A stretch of 32,868 nt of DNA, taken from NCBI GenBank assembly GCA_964638815.1, contig CAZXBB010000454.1, forward strand, positions 1 through 32,868, in the 5' to 3' direction. Below the pieces are notes generated by a model. It saw only the letters and a program-made list of their open reading frames with translations. It was not told the origin of the DNA and did no database searches. This DNA comes from CAZXBB01 sp964638815. Its GTDB lineage: Bacteria; Planctomycetota; Phycisphaerae; Phycisphaerales; SM1A02. The position numbers and the translations under genes were made by a program. This document shows positions 23,059 through 31,996 of the stretch, one piece after another. How positions within the stretch are numbered: the first letter of the stretch is position 1; each line of letters opens with the position of its first letter.

Positions 23059-25695
23059 ATGGCAGCAGACTCGGGATTCACCGGACGACGACGAGCCCGC
23101 CGCACGCGAGCCTCGGTTCGCGCGGCGGACGTGGTGTCGCGTGTGCTCATCACGGTCGGCGGGATCGGCACGATCGTGGCGGTGATCACGGTCTGCCTTT
23201 TCCTCGTGGCCGTGGTCGCGCCGATGTTCATGCCCGCGGCGTCCGACCTCGAGGCGACCTACCCGCCGACCGCGGGCGGACCGCCCGTCCATCTCGAGGT
23301 GGATGAATACGTCACGATGGGCTACGTGTGCCACGCCGACGGATCGCTCACCGCGTTCCGGCCGGACGACGGGACGACGCTCTGGACCCGGGCTCTCGCG
23401 GACGAGACGCCGACCGCCGCCTCCCACCCGCTGGGCGACGGCATCTTCGTGCTCGGCTTCGCGGACGGTACGGTGCGGGCAGTTCGCACCGGGTTCGCCA
23501 CGGAGTTCCTGGACGACAGCACGGTGCCCGAGAGCCTCTTTGATCTCGAACGCGGCGAGGCCCGCCCCTACGAAGACGGCATGGTGCAGCGTACGCCGGA
23601 GGACCAGTTCCGGCTCCAGACACTGACCGTCGAGCCCGTCGGCCGCCCGCAATCCATCGCGGCCGGCCCGATCGTCGCGCTCGGGCATGCGGACACGGCG
23701 GGCGGGCTTGCGATCGTCGCGATCGCCGCCGAGGCGACGGGCAGCCGCCTTCTGCTCCTCCAGGCGACCGAGTCCGAGGACTTCATGACCGGCGGCACCA
23801 CGCTCCGGTTCGAAGCGCCGGTCACGCTTCCGTACTCGACCCGGGAGGGCGTGGACGCCGCCTTTCTCACCATCACCGGTGTCGGGCAGAACGTGGTGGC
23901 CGCGTGGCCCGACGGTCACGCCGTTCGCATCTCGACAGCCGGGGAGGACGACGCGTTCGTGGCCGAGCGGCTGGACCTCGTCGCCGATCCAGCCGCCCGC
24001 CTCACCGTCCTGGATCTCCTGCTGGGCGGGGGGACGCTCGTCGCCGGCGACTCGCGGGGCGGTCTGTGCGGCTGGTACATCGTGGACGGCACCGGCTCGG
24101 CCAACGCGGGCCGCGACGGCTTCAGGTTGATTCCCGCGAAGCGCATCGCGGAGAGCGGGCCGGGCGCCGTGACGACGCTGGGCATGGCGACACGACGCCG
24201 CATGTTCGCCGCCGGCTTCGAAACGGGGGACCTGCGGATCTACTACATGACCGGCGAGAACGAGCTCGCGCGGCTCGAATCTCCCGACGACCGGGCGATT
24301 CGCGCCGTCGCGATCGCGCCGAAGGAGGACGCGGTCATCGCCGTCACCGACGGGGGCGTCGCGCGGTGGGCCTTCGAGCCCGGCTACCCGGAAGCGACCT
24401 TCTCGAGCCTCTTCGCCCCGATGGAGTACGAGGGGTACGCCGAGCCGGAGTTCAGTTGGCAGAGCTCCGCGGCCACCGACGACTTCGAGCCCAAGCTCAG
24501 CCTCGTTCCGCTGATCTTCGGCACCGTGAAAGCGACGATCTACTCGATGCTGTTCGGAGCCCCGCTGGCGATCCTGGCGGCGATCTACACCAGCGAGTTC
24601 CTGGACCCGCGGTGGAAGGCCTGGATCAAGCCCGCGATCGAGATGATGGCCTCGCTTCCGAGCGTCGTGCTGGGATTCCTCGCGGCCCTCGTCATCGCCC
24701 CCTACATCGAGCGCGTCGTTCCCACCACGCTCGTCTGCCTCCTGGCGATTCCGTTCATGTTCCTGCTCGGGTCCTTCCTGTGGCAGATGCTGCCGTCGCG
24801 GTTTGCCCTCCGGTGGGCACGGCACCGGATCGTCTTCATCCTCGTGTTCCTGCCGCCCGCGCTGGCGCTCGGTGTCCTCGCGGGACCCGCCGTCGAGACG
24901 CTCCTGTTCGGCGGCGACATCGCCTCCTGGCTGAACGGGCTCCACGCCGAGACGCCGGTGGGGCGTCCCCTCGGCGGGTGGGTGCTGATGCTGCTTCCCT
25001 TCGCCGCGCTGGCGACGGCGTTCGTCACGACGCGCTACGTCAACCCGCACCTGCGGCGCGCGACCGAGACCGTGGACCGCCGGCACATGGCGTTCATCTC
25101 GCTCGTCAAGTTCCTCGCCGGCGCGGCGGTCACCGTGGCGGCGGTGATCATCGCGGGCCTCTTCCTGGGGGCGATCGGGCTCGACATCCGCAAGCCGCTC
25201 CCCCTGGTCGGATCGATCGCGGACACCTACGACCAGCGCAACGCGCTCATCGTCGGCTTCGTGATGGGTTTCGCGATCATCCCGATCATCTACACGATCG
25301 CGGACGACGCGCTCTCGACCGTACCGGGGCACCTGCGCAGCGCGTCGCTCGGCGCCGGCGCGACGCCGTGGCAGACCGCGGTTCGCATCATCATTCCCAC
25401 CGCGATGAGCGGCCTCTTCAGCGCCCTGATGATCGGCCTCGGCCGCGCGGTCGGCGAAACGATGATCGTTCTCATGGCCGCCGGGAACACGCCCGTGATG
25501 AACCTCAACATGTTCGAGGGGTTCCGCACGCTCTCGGCGAACATCGCCGTCGAGCTGCCGGAGGCGCCGGTCGGCGACACGCACTACCGCACGCTGTTCC
25601 TGGCCGCGCTGACGCTCTTCGCGATGACCTTCGTCGTCAACACGGTGGCGGAGGCGATACGGCTCCGCTTCCGGAGGAGGGCCTACCAGCTGTGA
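23059..25695 (+). CDS. pstC: Phosphate ABC transporter permease PstC with large extracytoplasmic domain
   Basis: The protein has 878 residues, against about 300-320 for classic PstC. After a basic cytoplasmic tail, helix 1 (about 28-55) leads to about 420 residues of periplasmic sequence. These have propeller-like repeats: YVCHADGSLTAFRPDDGTTLW, GDGIFVLGFADGTVRAV, FAAGFETGDLRIYYMTG and AVIAVTDGGVARWAFE. The permease core (about 482-870) has several membrane helices, among them SLPSVVLGFLAALVIAP, and the EAA-type coupling loop SLGAGATPWQTAVRIIIPTA near 765. Enlarged PstC proteins are known in gammaproteobacteria; the role of the extra domain is unclear. No good ribosome-binding site precedes ATG 23059, 65 bases after pstS. 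The stop overlaps pstA as GTGA. Confidence 0.92.
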   Translation: MAADSGFTGRRRARRTRASVRAADVVSRVLITVGGIGTIVAVITVCLFLVAVVAPMFMPAASDLEATYPPTAGGPPVHLEVDEYVTMGYVCHADGSLTAFRPDDGTTLWTRALADETPTAASHPLGDGIFVLGFADGTVRAVRTGFATEFLDDSTVPESLFDLERGEARPYEDGMVQRTPEDQFRLQTLTVEPVGRPQSIAAGPIVALGHADTAGGLAIVAIAAEATGSRLLLLQATESEDFMTGGTTLRFEAPVTLPYSTREGVDAAFLTITGVGQNVVAAWPDGHAVRISTAGEDDAFVAERLDLVADPAARLTVLDLLLGGGTLVAGDSRGGLCGWYIVDGTGSANAGRDGFRLIPAKRIAESGPGAVTTLGMATRRRMFAAGFETGDLRIYYMTGENELARLESPDDRAIRAVAIAPKEDAVIAVTDGGVARWAFEPGYPEATFSSLFAPMEYEGYAEPEFSWQSSAATDDFEPKLSLVPLIFGTVKATIYSMLFGAPLAILAAIYTSEFLDPRWKAWIKPAIEMMASLPSVVLGFLAALVIAPYIERVVPTTLVCLLAIPFMFLLGSFLWQMLPSRFALRWARHRIVFILVFLPPALALGVLAGPAVETLLFGGDIASWLNGLHAETPVGRPLGGWVLMLLPFAALATAFVTTRYVNPHLRRATETVDRRHMAFISLVKFLAGAAVTVAAVIIAGLFLGAIGLDIRKPLPLVGSIADTYDQRNALIVGFVMGFAIIPIIYTIADDALSTVPGHLRSASLGAGATPWQTAVRIIIPTAMSGLFSALMIGLGRAVGETMIVLMAAGNTPVMNLNMFEGFRTLSANIAVELPEAPVGDTHYRTLFLAALTLFAMTFVVNTVAEAIRLRFRRRAYQL

Positions 25696-27800
25696 GCGCG
25701 ACGATGCCGCCCCCGAAGCTCGAGAGACGGCCGGCGCTCCCGCGACGCAAGAAGCTGCGCACCCCGCTCAGCGCGCACGGCGAGCCGATGCTGTGGCTGA
25801 CCGGCGGCGCGCTGCTGCTGTGCCTGATCATGGTCTTCGGCCTCGTCGCGCTGGTCGTGACGATGGGGCTCGGCACGTTCTGGCCGGCGCCGCTCGAGCT
25901 CGTTGAGCTGAACGACGGCACGAGGCGGCTCGGCGCCGTCACGCGGGTCGAGACGTACGAGCCCGGCGAGGCCACGCTCGAAGCGATGGACCCGGTGTCC
26001 GCCGATCGCGCCCGCTCGGCCATGGCCGACGGGGAAGGACAGATCGGCCGGCGGCTCTTTCGCACCGGCAACTTCGAAATCACGAACAGCCACTTCTACT
26101 GGGTGGACGACCCCGCAATCGCGCGCACGGAGTTCCCGGACTGGGCGCTGACCATCGAGCGCACCGAGTGGGGCCGCTTCTTCGGCCTCCTCACGGGGTT
26201 CCGTATCGACGGCGAGGACGCCGCCGGCGACCCCGCTGAAGCCTGGTCCCTCTTCCGGGAGCACCACGCGGCGGTCCTCGATCGCCGCGCCGAGATCATC
26301 CACCTCGACAAGCACGACCTCGGCGAGCTGCGCCACGAGCGCGAGGCGGCGCGGCTGGCGGTGCGCGACGTCGAGGTCGCCCACGATCTCGCGTCTTCGT
26401 GGGCGAGGGCGTACCGGCATCTCTTCGATGTCGAGCGGGACCCCGACGCCACCGAGGCGGACCGGGAGGACGCGCGGCGCCGGCTCGAGCGGCTCGACCG
26501 CAACCTCGGGGGCCCGACGCCGTCCGTTCGGCGGGAGTACGACGAGGCGCTGGCGGCGTACACCGAGATCATCGGGAATGCCGAGCGACGCAACGCGGGG
26601 ATCATCGAAGAGATCGATCGGCGCAAGGCCGAGAACCGGCGCTTCCGGCTCGTCATGGCCACGGCGGACGGAGGGGAGCAGGACATCGCGCTCGACCAGG
26701 TCGTGCGGGCGTTCCCCGCGAACCAGCTCGGCTTCATCGACCGGCTGCGCGTGTACCTTTCGCGCTGGGGTGAGTTCCTGACGCAGGAGCCCCGCGCGGC
26801 GAACAGCGCCGGCGGCGTGTTCCCCGCGATCGTCGGCACTGTGATCATGACGCTGATCATGGCGATTCTCGTGGTGCCGTTCGGCGTCATGGCGGCGCTC
26901 TACCTGCGGGAGTACGCGAAGGCCGGACCGATCGTCAGCGCCGTGCGGATCGCGATCAACCACCTCGCCGGCGTTCCGAGCATCGTGTTCGGGGTCTTCG
27001 GCCTGGGCTTCTTCTGCTACGGCGTCGGCGGGTTCATCGACGGCGGACCGACCTGGAAGCTCCCCCCGCCGACCTGGTTCGGACTGCTCGCCGCCGCGGT
27101 CGCCGTCGCGGCGCTGGCGTTCCTTACGCTCATGCTCGGGCTCAAGCGGCCCGGGCGGCCACTCACGCGCGCGCGACGCTCGGCCCGGGTCGCGTCCGGC
27201 ACGCTGTGGGTCACCGCCTCGCTCGCCGCGCTCGCGCTGATCGCGACGACGCCCTTCTTCGACGGCTTCTTCCGCGCCGGCCTGCCGAACCCGACGTTCG
27301 CGAAGGGCGGCCTCGCGTGGGCCTCGTTCACGCTCGCGCTGCTCACGCTGCCCGTCGTGATCGTCGCCACCGAGGAGGCCCTGGCCGCGGTGCCGAACTC
27401 GATGCGCGAGGGATCGTTCGCGTGCGGGGCCAGCAAGTGGCAGACGATCAAGCGCATCGTGCTTCCGCGGGCGATGCCCGGGATCATGACCGGCACCATC
27501 CTGGCCATGGCTCGGGGGGCGGGCGAGGTGGCGCCCCTGATGCTGGTCGGCGCCGTCAAGTTCGTCGGCGAGCTGCCCATCTCGGCCGATCCCGGCGAGC
27601 ATTTCGGGATCAACCGGAGCTTCATGCACCTCGGCTTCCATATCTACGATCTGGGCTTCCAGAGCCAGAACAGCGAAGCCGCAAAGCCTATGGTGTTCAC
27701 CACGACCCTCCTCCTCATCGCGATCATCGCGACGCTCAATCTCGCCGCCGTCGCTCTGCGTTCCCGGCTCCGTCGCCGTTTCGTCGGCGCCCAGTTCTGA
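25692..27800 (+). CDS. pstA: Phosphate ABC transporter permease PstA with periplasmic coiled-coil insertion
   Basis: The protein has 702 residues, more than twice classic PstA. Helix 1 (about 34-62) is followed by about 310 periplasmic residues, in which about 180-330 are charged and heptad-like (for example LRHEREAARLAVRDVEVAHDL and IIEEIDRRKAENRRF), predicting a coiled coil. The permease core (about 377-695) contains VFGVFGLGFFCYGVGGFI and the EAA loop GASKWQTIKRIVLPRAMPG near 579. It pairs with PstC to form the channel. GTG 25692 shares GTGA with the pstC stop and has GGAGGAGG upstream. ATG 25704 is the alternative. The two outsized permeases may form a joint extracytoplasmic structure. 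Confidence 0.92.
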   Translation: MSATMPPPKLERRPALPRRKKLRTPLSAHGEPMLWLTGGALLLCLIMVFGLVALVVTMGLGTFWPAPLELVELNDGTRRLGAVTRVETYEPGEATLEAMDPVSADRARSAMADGEGQIGRRLFRTGNFEITNSHFYWVDDPAIARTEFPDWALTIERTEWGRFFGLLTGFRIDGEDAAGDPAEAWSLFREHHAAVLDRRAEIIHLDKHDLGELRHEREAARLAVRDVEVAHDLASSWARAYRHLFDVERDPDATEADREDARRRLERLDRNLGGPTPSVRREYDEALAAYTEIIGNAERRNAGIIEEIDRRKAENRRFRLVMATADGGEQDIALDQVVRAFPANQLGFIDRLRVYLSRWGEFLTQEPRAANSAGGVFPAIVGTVIMTLIMAILVVPFGVMAALYLREYAKAGPIVSAVRIAINHLAGVPSIVFGVFGLGFFCYGVGGFIDGGPTWKLPPPTWFGLLAAAVAVAALAFLTLMLGLKRPGRPLTRARRSARVASGTLWVTASLAALALIATTPFFDGFFRAGLPNPTFAKGGLAWASFTLALLTLPVVIVATEEALAAVPNSMREGSFACGASKWQTIKRIVLPRAMPGIMTGTILAMARGAGEVAPLMLVGAVKFVGELPISADPGEHFGINRSFMHLGFHIYDLGFQSQNSEAAKPMVFTTTLLLIAIIATLNLAAVALRSRLRRRFVGAQF

Positions 27801-27830
27801 CCTGATCGTGCCCCCGCAGGGATTGCCTTC

Positions 27831-28787
27831 ATGAGCCAACTCGAACCCGCGAGCCCGTCAGTACCCTTCCGGCCCATCGAGGTCGCCGCGCCTCCGGTCC
27901 GGGAGCAGCCCCGGGAGCGTCCGGCGGGCGGCATCGGGGGCGGGGGTCGCGACGACAGCCGCGAGAGCCTGCTCGCGCGCATCGCGCGGGGCGAGTGCGT
28001 GCCGTCGGAGATCCACGAGGAGGTCTCGCTCGAGACCGCCGTGCTCGAGATCGAGGACTTCTGCCTCTGGTACGGCGCCAAGCAGGCCCTCATCGACAAC
28101 GACCTCGACGTGCCCAGGGGCAAGGTGACGGCGCTGATCGGGCCCTCCGGATGCGGCAAGTCGACCCTGCTGCGCTCCGTGAACCGGCTCAACGACCTGC
28201 TCGACATCGTCCGGATCGAGGGGGACATGCGGCTGAACGGCGATTCGATCTACCAGGTCGGCGTGGATGTGATCGAGCTCCGGAAGCGCATGGGCATGGT
28301 CTTCCAGAAGCCCAACCCGTTCCCCATGAGCATCTACGAGAACGTCGTCTACTCGCTTCGAATCGACGGCGAACGCGACCGGGACGCGCTCGACGAGGTC
28401 TGCGAACGCAGCCTGCGCGGCGCCGCCCTCTGGGATGAGGTCAAGGACCGGCTGAACGAGAACGCGCTGGGGATGTCCGGCGGCCAGCAGCAGCGGCTCT
28501 GCATCGCCCGGGCGATCGCGGCCGAGCCGGAGGTCCTCCTGCTGGACGAGCCCTGCTCCGCCCTCGACCCCATCGCGACCGGCAAGATCGAGGAGCTGAT
28601 CCGGGACTTGCGGGGGGAGTACTCCATCCTCATCGTGACGCATAACATGCAGCAGGCCCAGCGGTGCAGCGACTACACCGCGCTCATGTACCTCGGGCAG
28701 ATCCTCGAGTACGGGCCGACGCTCTCGCTCTTCACGAGCCCCCATCTCAAGGAGACGGAGGACTACGTGACGGGCCGTTTTGGATAA
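27831..28787 (+). CDS. pstB: Phosphate ABC transporter ATP-binding protein PstB
   Basis: This 318-residue ATPase energises phosphate import at the cytoplasmic face of PstCA. Walker A is GPSGCGKST near 104-112, followed by the PstB-typical RSVNRLNDL. The Q-loop is in VFQKPNPFPMSIYENV. The signature MSGGQQQRLCIARAIA is near 214, Walker B VLLLDEPCSALDPIA near 235, and the switch His is in IVTHNMQQA. Standard PstB is about 250-260 residues; here about 60 extra N-terminal residues, rich in Pro/Gly/Arg, precede the ATPase. AGGGA lies before ATG 27831, 30 bases after pstA. A later start would cut the extension, but no internal ATG is well placed. Confidence 0.94.
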   Translation: MSQLEPASPSVPFRPIEVAAPPVREQPRERPAGGIGGGGRDDSRESLLARIARGECVPSEIHEEVSLETAVLEIEDFCLWYGAKQALIDNDLDVPRGKVTALIGPSGCGKSTLLRSVNRLNDLLDIVRIEGDMRLNGDSIYQVGVDVIELRKRMGMVFQKPNPFPMSIYENVVYSLRIDGERDRDALDEVCERSLRGAALWDEVKDRLNENALGMSGGQQQRLCIARAIAAEPEVLLLDEPCSALDPIATGKIEELIRDLRGEYSILIVTHNMQQAQRCSDYTALMYLGQILEYGPTLSLFTSPHLKETEDYVTGRFG

Positions 28788-28791
28788 CGGA

Positions 28792-29460
28792 ATGACGATC
28801 CCGATGGCCATCGACCTCCAGACCGAGCTCATCGAATGCCGCCGCGCCATCCTCAGCATGGGGGCTGCCGTCGAGCAGCGCGTGAATCACGCCATCGATG
28901 CGATGCTGAGAAACGACTACGACACGGCGCGGACCGTACGCCGCAGCGACGCCGAGATCGACGAGATGGATCTCGATATCGAAGCGGAGTGCCTCAGGAT
29001 CCTCGCGCTGTCCCAGCCGGTGGCCGGCGACCTGCGGTTCGTGCTCGCGGTCATGCGCATCAACGCGGACCTCGAGCGGATCGGCGACTGCGCGAAGAGC
29101 ATCGGCAAGCGCGTGATGTCGCTCGCGAACGGCCGCCCGATCACCGTGCCGAAGTCCCTCGTCGACATGGCGTCCGCCACGCGCACGATGCTGGCCAACG
29201 CGCTCCTGGCGCTCGCCAACGATGACGCCCAGCTCTCGCGTCGCATCCGCCGCGACGATCAGCGTGTGGACGACCTTCAGAAGGAGGTCTTCGCCTGGGT
29301 GCAGGAGGAGATCCCGCGCAACGTGGAGGCCGCCAAGTCGACGATCGACGTCCTCTCGATCGCCCGCAAGCTCGAGCGGATCGCCGACCTGTGCACGAAC
29401 ATCGCCGAGGACGTGATCTTCCTCGTCGAAGGCTCGGTCGTGCGCCACAAGAAGCACTGA
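28792..29460 (+). CDS. phoU: Phosphate signalling protein PhoU
   Basis: This 222-residue protein has two three-helix PhoU repeats with the expected acidic metal-binding motifs: MRINADLERIGDCAKSI in the first and ARKLERIADLCTNIAEDV in the second. PhoU restrains PhoR when phosphate is plentiful and acts on Pst transport. ATG 28792 lies 4 bases after the pstB stop. A TTG at 28780 would overlap pstB by 8 bases, and ATG 28804 is a further option. It is last in the pst operon and runs into the convergent membrane-protein gene. Confidence 0.93.
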   Translation: MTIPMAIDLQTELIECRRAILSMGAAVEQRVNHAIDAMLRNDYDTARTVRRSDAEIDEMDLDIEAECLRILALSQPVAGDLRFVLAVMRINADLERIGDCAKSIGKRVMSLANGRPITVPKSLVDMASATRTMLANALLALANDDAQLSRRIRRDDQRVDDLQKEVFAWVQEEIPRNVEAAKSTIDVLSIARKLERIADLCTNIAEDVIFLVEGSVVRHKKH

Positions 29461-29484
29461 CTGGACGAACCCTGCGGCGTCAGT
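29456..29484. terminator. Inverted repeat spanning both convergent stop codons
   Basis: ACTGAC (29456-29461) and GTCAGT (29479-29484) form a perfect 6-bp dyad with a 17-base loop. The TGA of phoU lies in one arm and that of the convergent membrane-protein gene in the other. It could be a weak two-way terminator, but no U-tract follows on either strand. Confidence 0.3.
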
Positions 29485-31996
29485 CGCGGACGACCGTCCG
29501 GATCTCGAGCCCGCGCACGAGGTAGGCCGAGACGCCGCCCTCCCCGGGGTTGGAGATCGTGGGCACGACCCCTTCGCCCGCGGCGAGATCGCACACGACG
29601 AGCGTCACCTCGCCGCCGGGCACGATGTCGCGGGCGGTCGCCGCGATGGGCATCCAGCGTGAACGGTCGCCGCTCAGGAGGCCGAAGACGAGGTCGCCTC
29701 CGTCGATCCGCGTCTCGAGCCGGAAGACGTACCGCCCGGTCTCCGGGGCCGTGAAGAGCCCGAACGTCGCCGCGTACCGCGACGGCTCGGGGCTCGTGCG
29801 GATCCAGGTCCCGGACGGCGTCACGCTCGCCTCGGACCCGGGGACCGCCTCGACGCGGCAGGCCGGGTCGTCGCGGCCGGCCACGACACGCGATGCCGGG
29901 GCGACGCGCGTGACCAGCGCCTCACTCTCCGTGAGCCCCCACGCGTCGAATGTCGTCGCGGTCACGTCGATGAGCTGCACCGCCGGACCGTCGTCGAGCC
30001 TCGGGCTGCCGCGCTCTTCGTCGGGGTCGGTGAAGACCGTCGCGAAGGGGAGCCGTCCCCACGTCGCGAGGTCCACGCGACGCGCCCGCAGGATCTGTGC
30101 CGCCCCGGTCAGCCGCACCGTGTAGAGACCGGCGACCTGGCCGACCGGACGCCATCCCGGGTAGACCGTGAAGAAGAAATGCTGCTCCCGGCCCGCGGCG
30201 AGCGGGTGCCGCGTCTCGAACGCGACGGCGGAGTCCGGAGGCTCGGGGCGGTGACGCAGAACGAGCGTGCCGGGGCGATCGGCGGCCGCGATGTCGAGCA
30301 GGAAGCCCTCGTGGCGGCCCTCCGCCAGTGCAGCCCGCACCGTGAAGACACGCGGATCGACGATCGTCGCGGGCGCCTCCGTCGCGGTTCGGGCGCGGTC
30401 CCGCACGGCGTCGAGGTAGTCCCGCCGCTTGGCGCCGGCGGCCGCGCCGGCGGCGATCAGAGCGACGACGACGAGCGCGACGCCGGTGACCGCGCCCCCC
30501 GCCACCCACCGCGGACGCCAGCGCAGTGGCGGCGCGAACGGCTCCGCGTCCGGCGGCGTCCGGCCCCGACGCGCGGCCAGGAGGTGAAACGGCAGCCATA
30601 GGCCGATCGCGCCGAGCACGATGAGCGGAAACACGAATGGCGCAAGATGCTTGCCCTCGGGCAGGACGACCAGGAAGAGCACGCCGTACGCCAGCCAGAA
30701 GCCGAGGATGCTCAGCACCGCGGGCGCCTGCCGCCGATACGCGAAGACCCCGGCGACGCCGCCGATCAGCGCCGCCCACGGCAGCCAGAGGTGGTACCGG
30801 ACGGGGTGGGCGCGCTCCGGGTCGGCGGCCCGCACGAGCGCGCCCATCCAGACCCGCGGCATCGAGAGCATCCAGTCACGGAGGTGATACACGGCCATGT
30901 CGCGGAACAGCCGCACCATCAGGTCGCTGTACGTCGAGCCGTGCAGCGTCATGTCCCACGCGCGTCGCTCCCCCGGCGGGTCGCTCTCGTGCAGCGCGCG
31001 GGCGAGCGTGAACACGTATGTGTCGTGACGCAGCGTCTGGAAGCTGTCCTCGTAGCCGAGGAGGTTGCTGCGCGTCGCGTCGGCGTAGTACGCGACGTGG
31101 AGGAGCTGGAACCGGCCGGCCCGCGGCAGGTCGTCCGGCAGGATGTCCGCGATGACGAGCATCGTGCCCTTCGCCCCGATCGCGAACAGCAGCGCCGCCG
31201 CCACGATGCGCAACGGGCGCCGGCGTCTCCAGAACATCACCGCGACCAGCGTCACGAGCGCGACCGGCGCGAGCACGATTACGTCCGGTCGCCAGCCGAG
31301 CCCGACGGTCGCGGCCACGCCCGCCGCCACGTACGAGAGCCCGTTGAGCCACGGCGACCGGAAGCGGTCGGCCAGGCACAGCACGGCGGCGTACGCGATG
31401 ATCGTGGACCACAGCGGGCTGCAGTCGCGAATCGACACGATCGCGTAACGCGATTCATACGGCGAGAGCGCGAAGAGCGCGGCCGCGAGGAGGCCGCAGC
31501 CGAAGGAGCCGGTCAGCCGCCGCGCAACGAGGAACACGAGCACGCCGCACGCCATGCTCAGGCCGATATAGAAGGCGGTGTGAACGCGCCAGTCGATGCC
31601 GAAGATCGACCAAAGGCCCGCGGCGACGTACATGTCGAACGTACGCGACAGCTCGTTGCGCTGCGACAGCTTGCGCGAGTCCGGCTCGTCGGCGGGTCGG
31701 AGCCGATCGACGCGGTCGAACGCCTCGAGGTCGGCGCGGTCGAGACGCTCGGTCCGCATCAGGGTGAAGTCGAGGAGCGGCTGGGACGCCGGGGTGTCGA
31801 GACGCAGCAGCTCGAAGCCGCGGCCGAGCATGATCGCGAGCGCGACGTGGTAGTCGCGCGAGTAGAACGTCCGGGCCTCGTAGGGCGTGGTCCGCGCGGT
31901 CTGCACGCGCATCAAGCCGTGCCCGCCGATGACGATCGCCAGCGCGGCGAGGTGGAGGGCCAGGCGACGCCGCGATGGCCGTGGCCCGTCGTTCAC
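29480..31996 (-). CDS. Multi-spanning membrane protein, probable GT-C-type glycosyltransferase with C-terminal domain
   Basis: The protein has 838 residues. A first membrane helix (about 12-30, LALHLAALAIVIGGHGLM) precedes a loop with RTFYSRDYHVALAIMLGRG, then about nine more hydrophobic segments to residue about 515. This resembles polyprenyl-phosphate-sugar-using GT-C enzymes (GT39/ArnT-like), where an acidic loop residue is catalytic; the assignment is tentative. Residues about 545-838 form a soluble, beta-rich region with TWGRLPFATVFTD, GRYVFRLETRI, FGLLSGDRSRWMPI and VVPTISNP. The same region recurs in the neighbouring gene and is not a family I recognise. GTG 31996 shares GTGA with that gene's stop, so the two are coupled. 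Convergent with phoU, 19 bases apart. Confidence 0.7.
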   Translation of the reverse strand: MNDGPRPSRRRLALHLAALAIVIGGHGLMRVQTARTTPYEARTFYSRDYHVALAIMLGRGFELLRLDTPASQPLLDFTLMRTERLDRADLEAFDRVDRLRPADEPDSRKLSQRNELSRTFDMYVAAGLWSIFGIDWRVHTAFYIGLSMACGVLVFLVARRLTGSFGCGLLAAALFALSPYESRYAIVSIRDCSPLWSTIIAYAAVLCLADRFRSPWLNGLSYVAAGVAATVGLGWRPDVIVLAPVALVTLVAVMFWRRRRPLRIVAAALLFAIGAKGTMLVIADILPDDLPRAGRFQLLHVAYYADATRSNLLGYEDSFQTLRHDTYVFTLARALHESDPPGERRAWDMTLHGSTYSDLMVRLFRDMAVYHLRDWMLSMPRVWMGALVRAADPERAHPVRYHLWLPWAALIGGVAGVFAYRRQAPAVLSILGFWLAYGVLFLVVLPEGKHLAPFVFPLIVLGAIGLWLPFHLLAARRGRTPPDAEPFAPPLRWRPRWVAGGAVTGVALVVVALIAAGAAAGAKRRDYLDAVRDRARTATEAPATIVDPRVFTVRAALAEGRHEGFLLDIAAADRPGTLVLRHRPEPPDSAVAFETRHPLAAGREQHFFFTVYPGWRPVGQVAGLYTVRLTGAAQILRARRVDLATWGRLPFATVFTDPDEERGSPRLDDGPAVQLIDVTATTFDAWGLTESEALVTRVAPASRVVAGRDDPACRVEAVPGSEASVTPSGTWIRTSPEPSRYAATFGLFTAPETGRYVFRLETRIDGGDLVFGLLSGDRSRWMPIAATARDIVPGGEVTLVVCDLAAGEGVVPTISNPGEGGVSAYLVRGLEIRTVVRD

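Noticed and set aside
22924..25584. 886-codon minus-strand frame over pstC
   Set aside because: Arg/Asp/His-rich with no motif, exactly antisense to the well-supported permease.
23904..25691. Open frame upstream of and continuous with PstA, suggesting a giant PstA
   Set aside because: The extra part is an out-of-frame reading of pstC. GTG 25692 with its GTGA overlap and GGAGGAGG site is the natural start.
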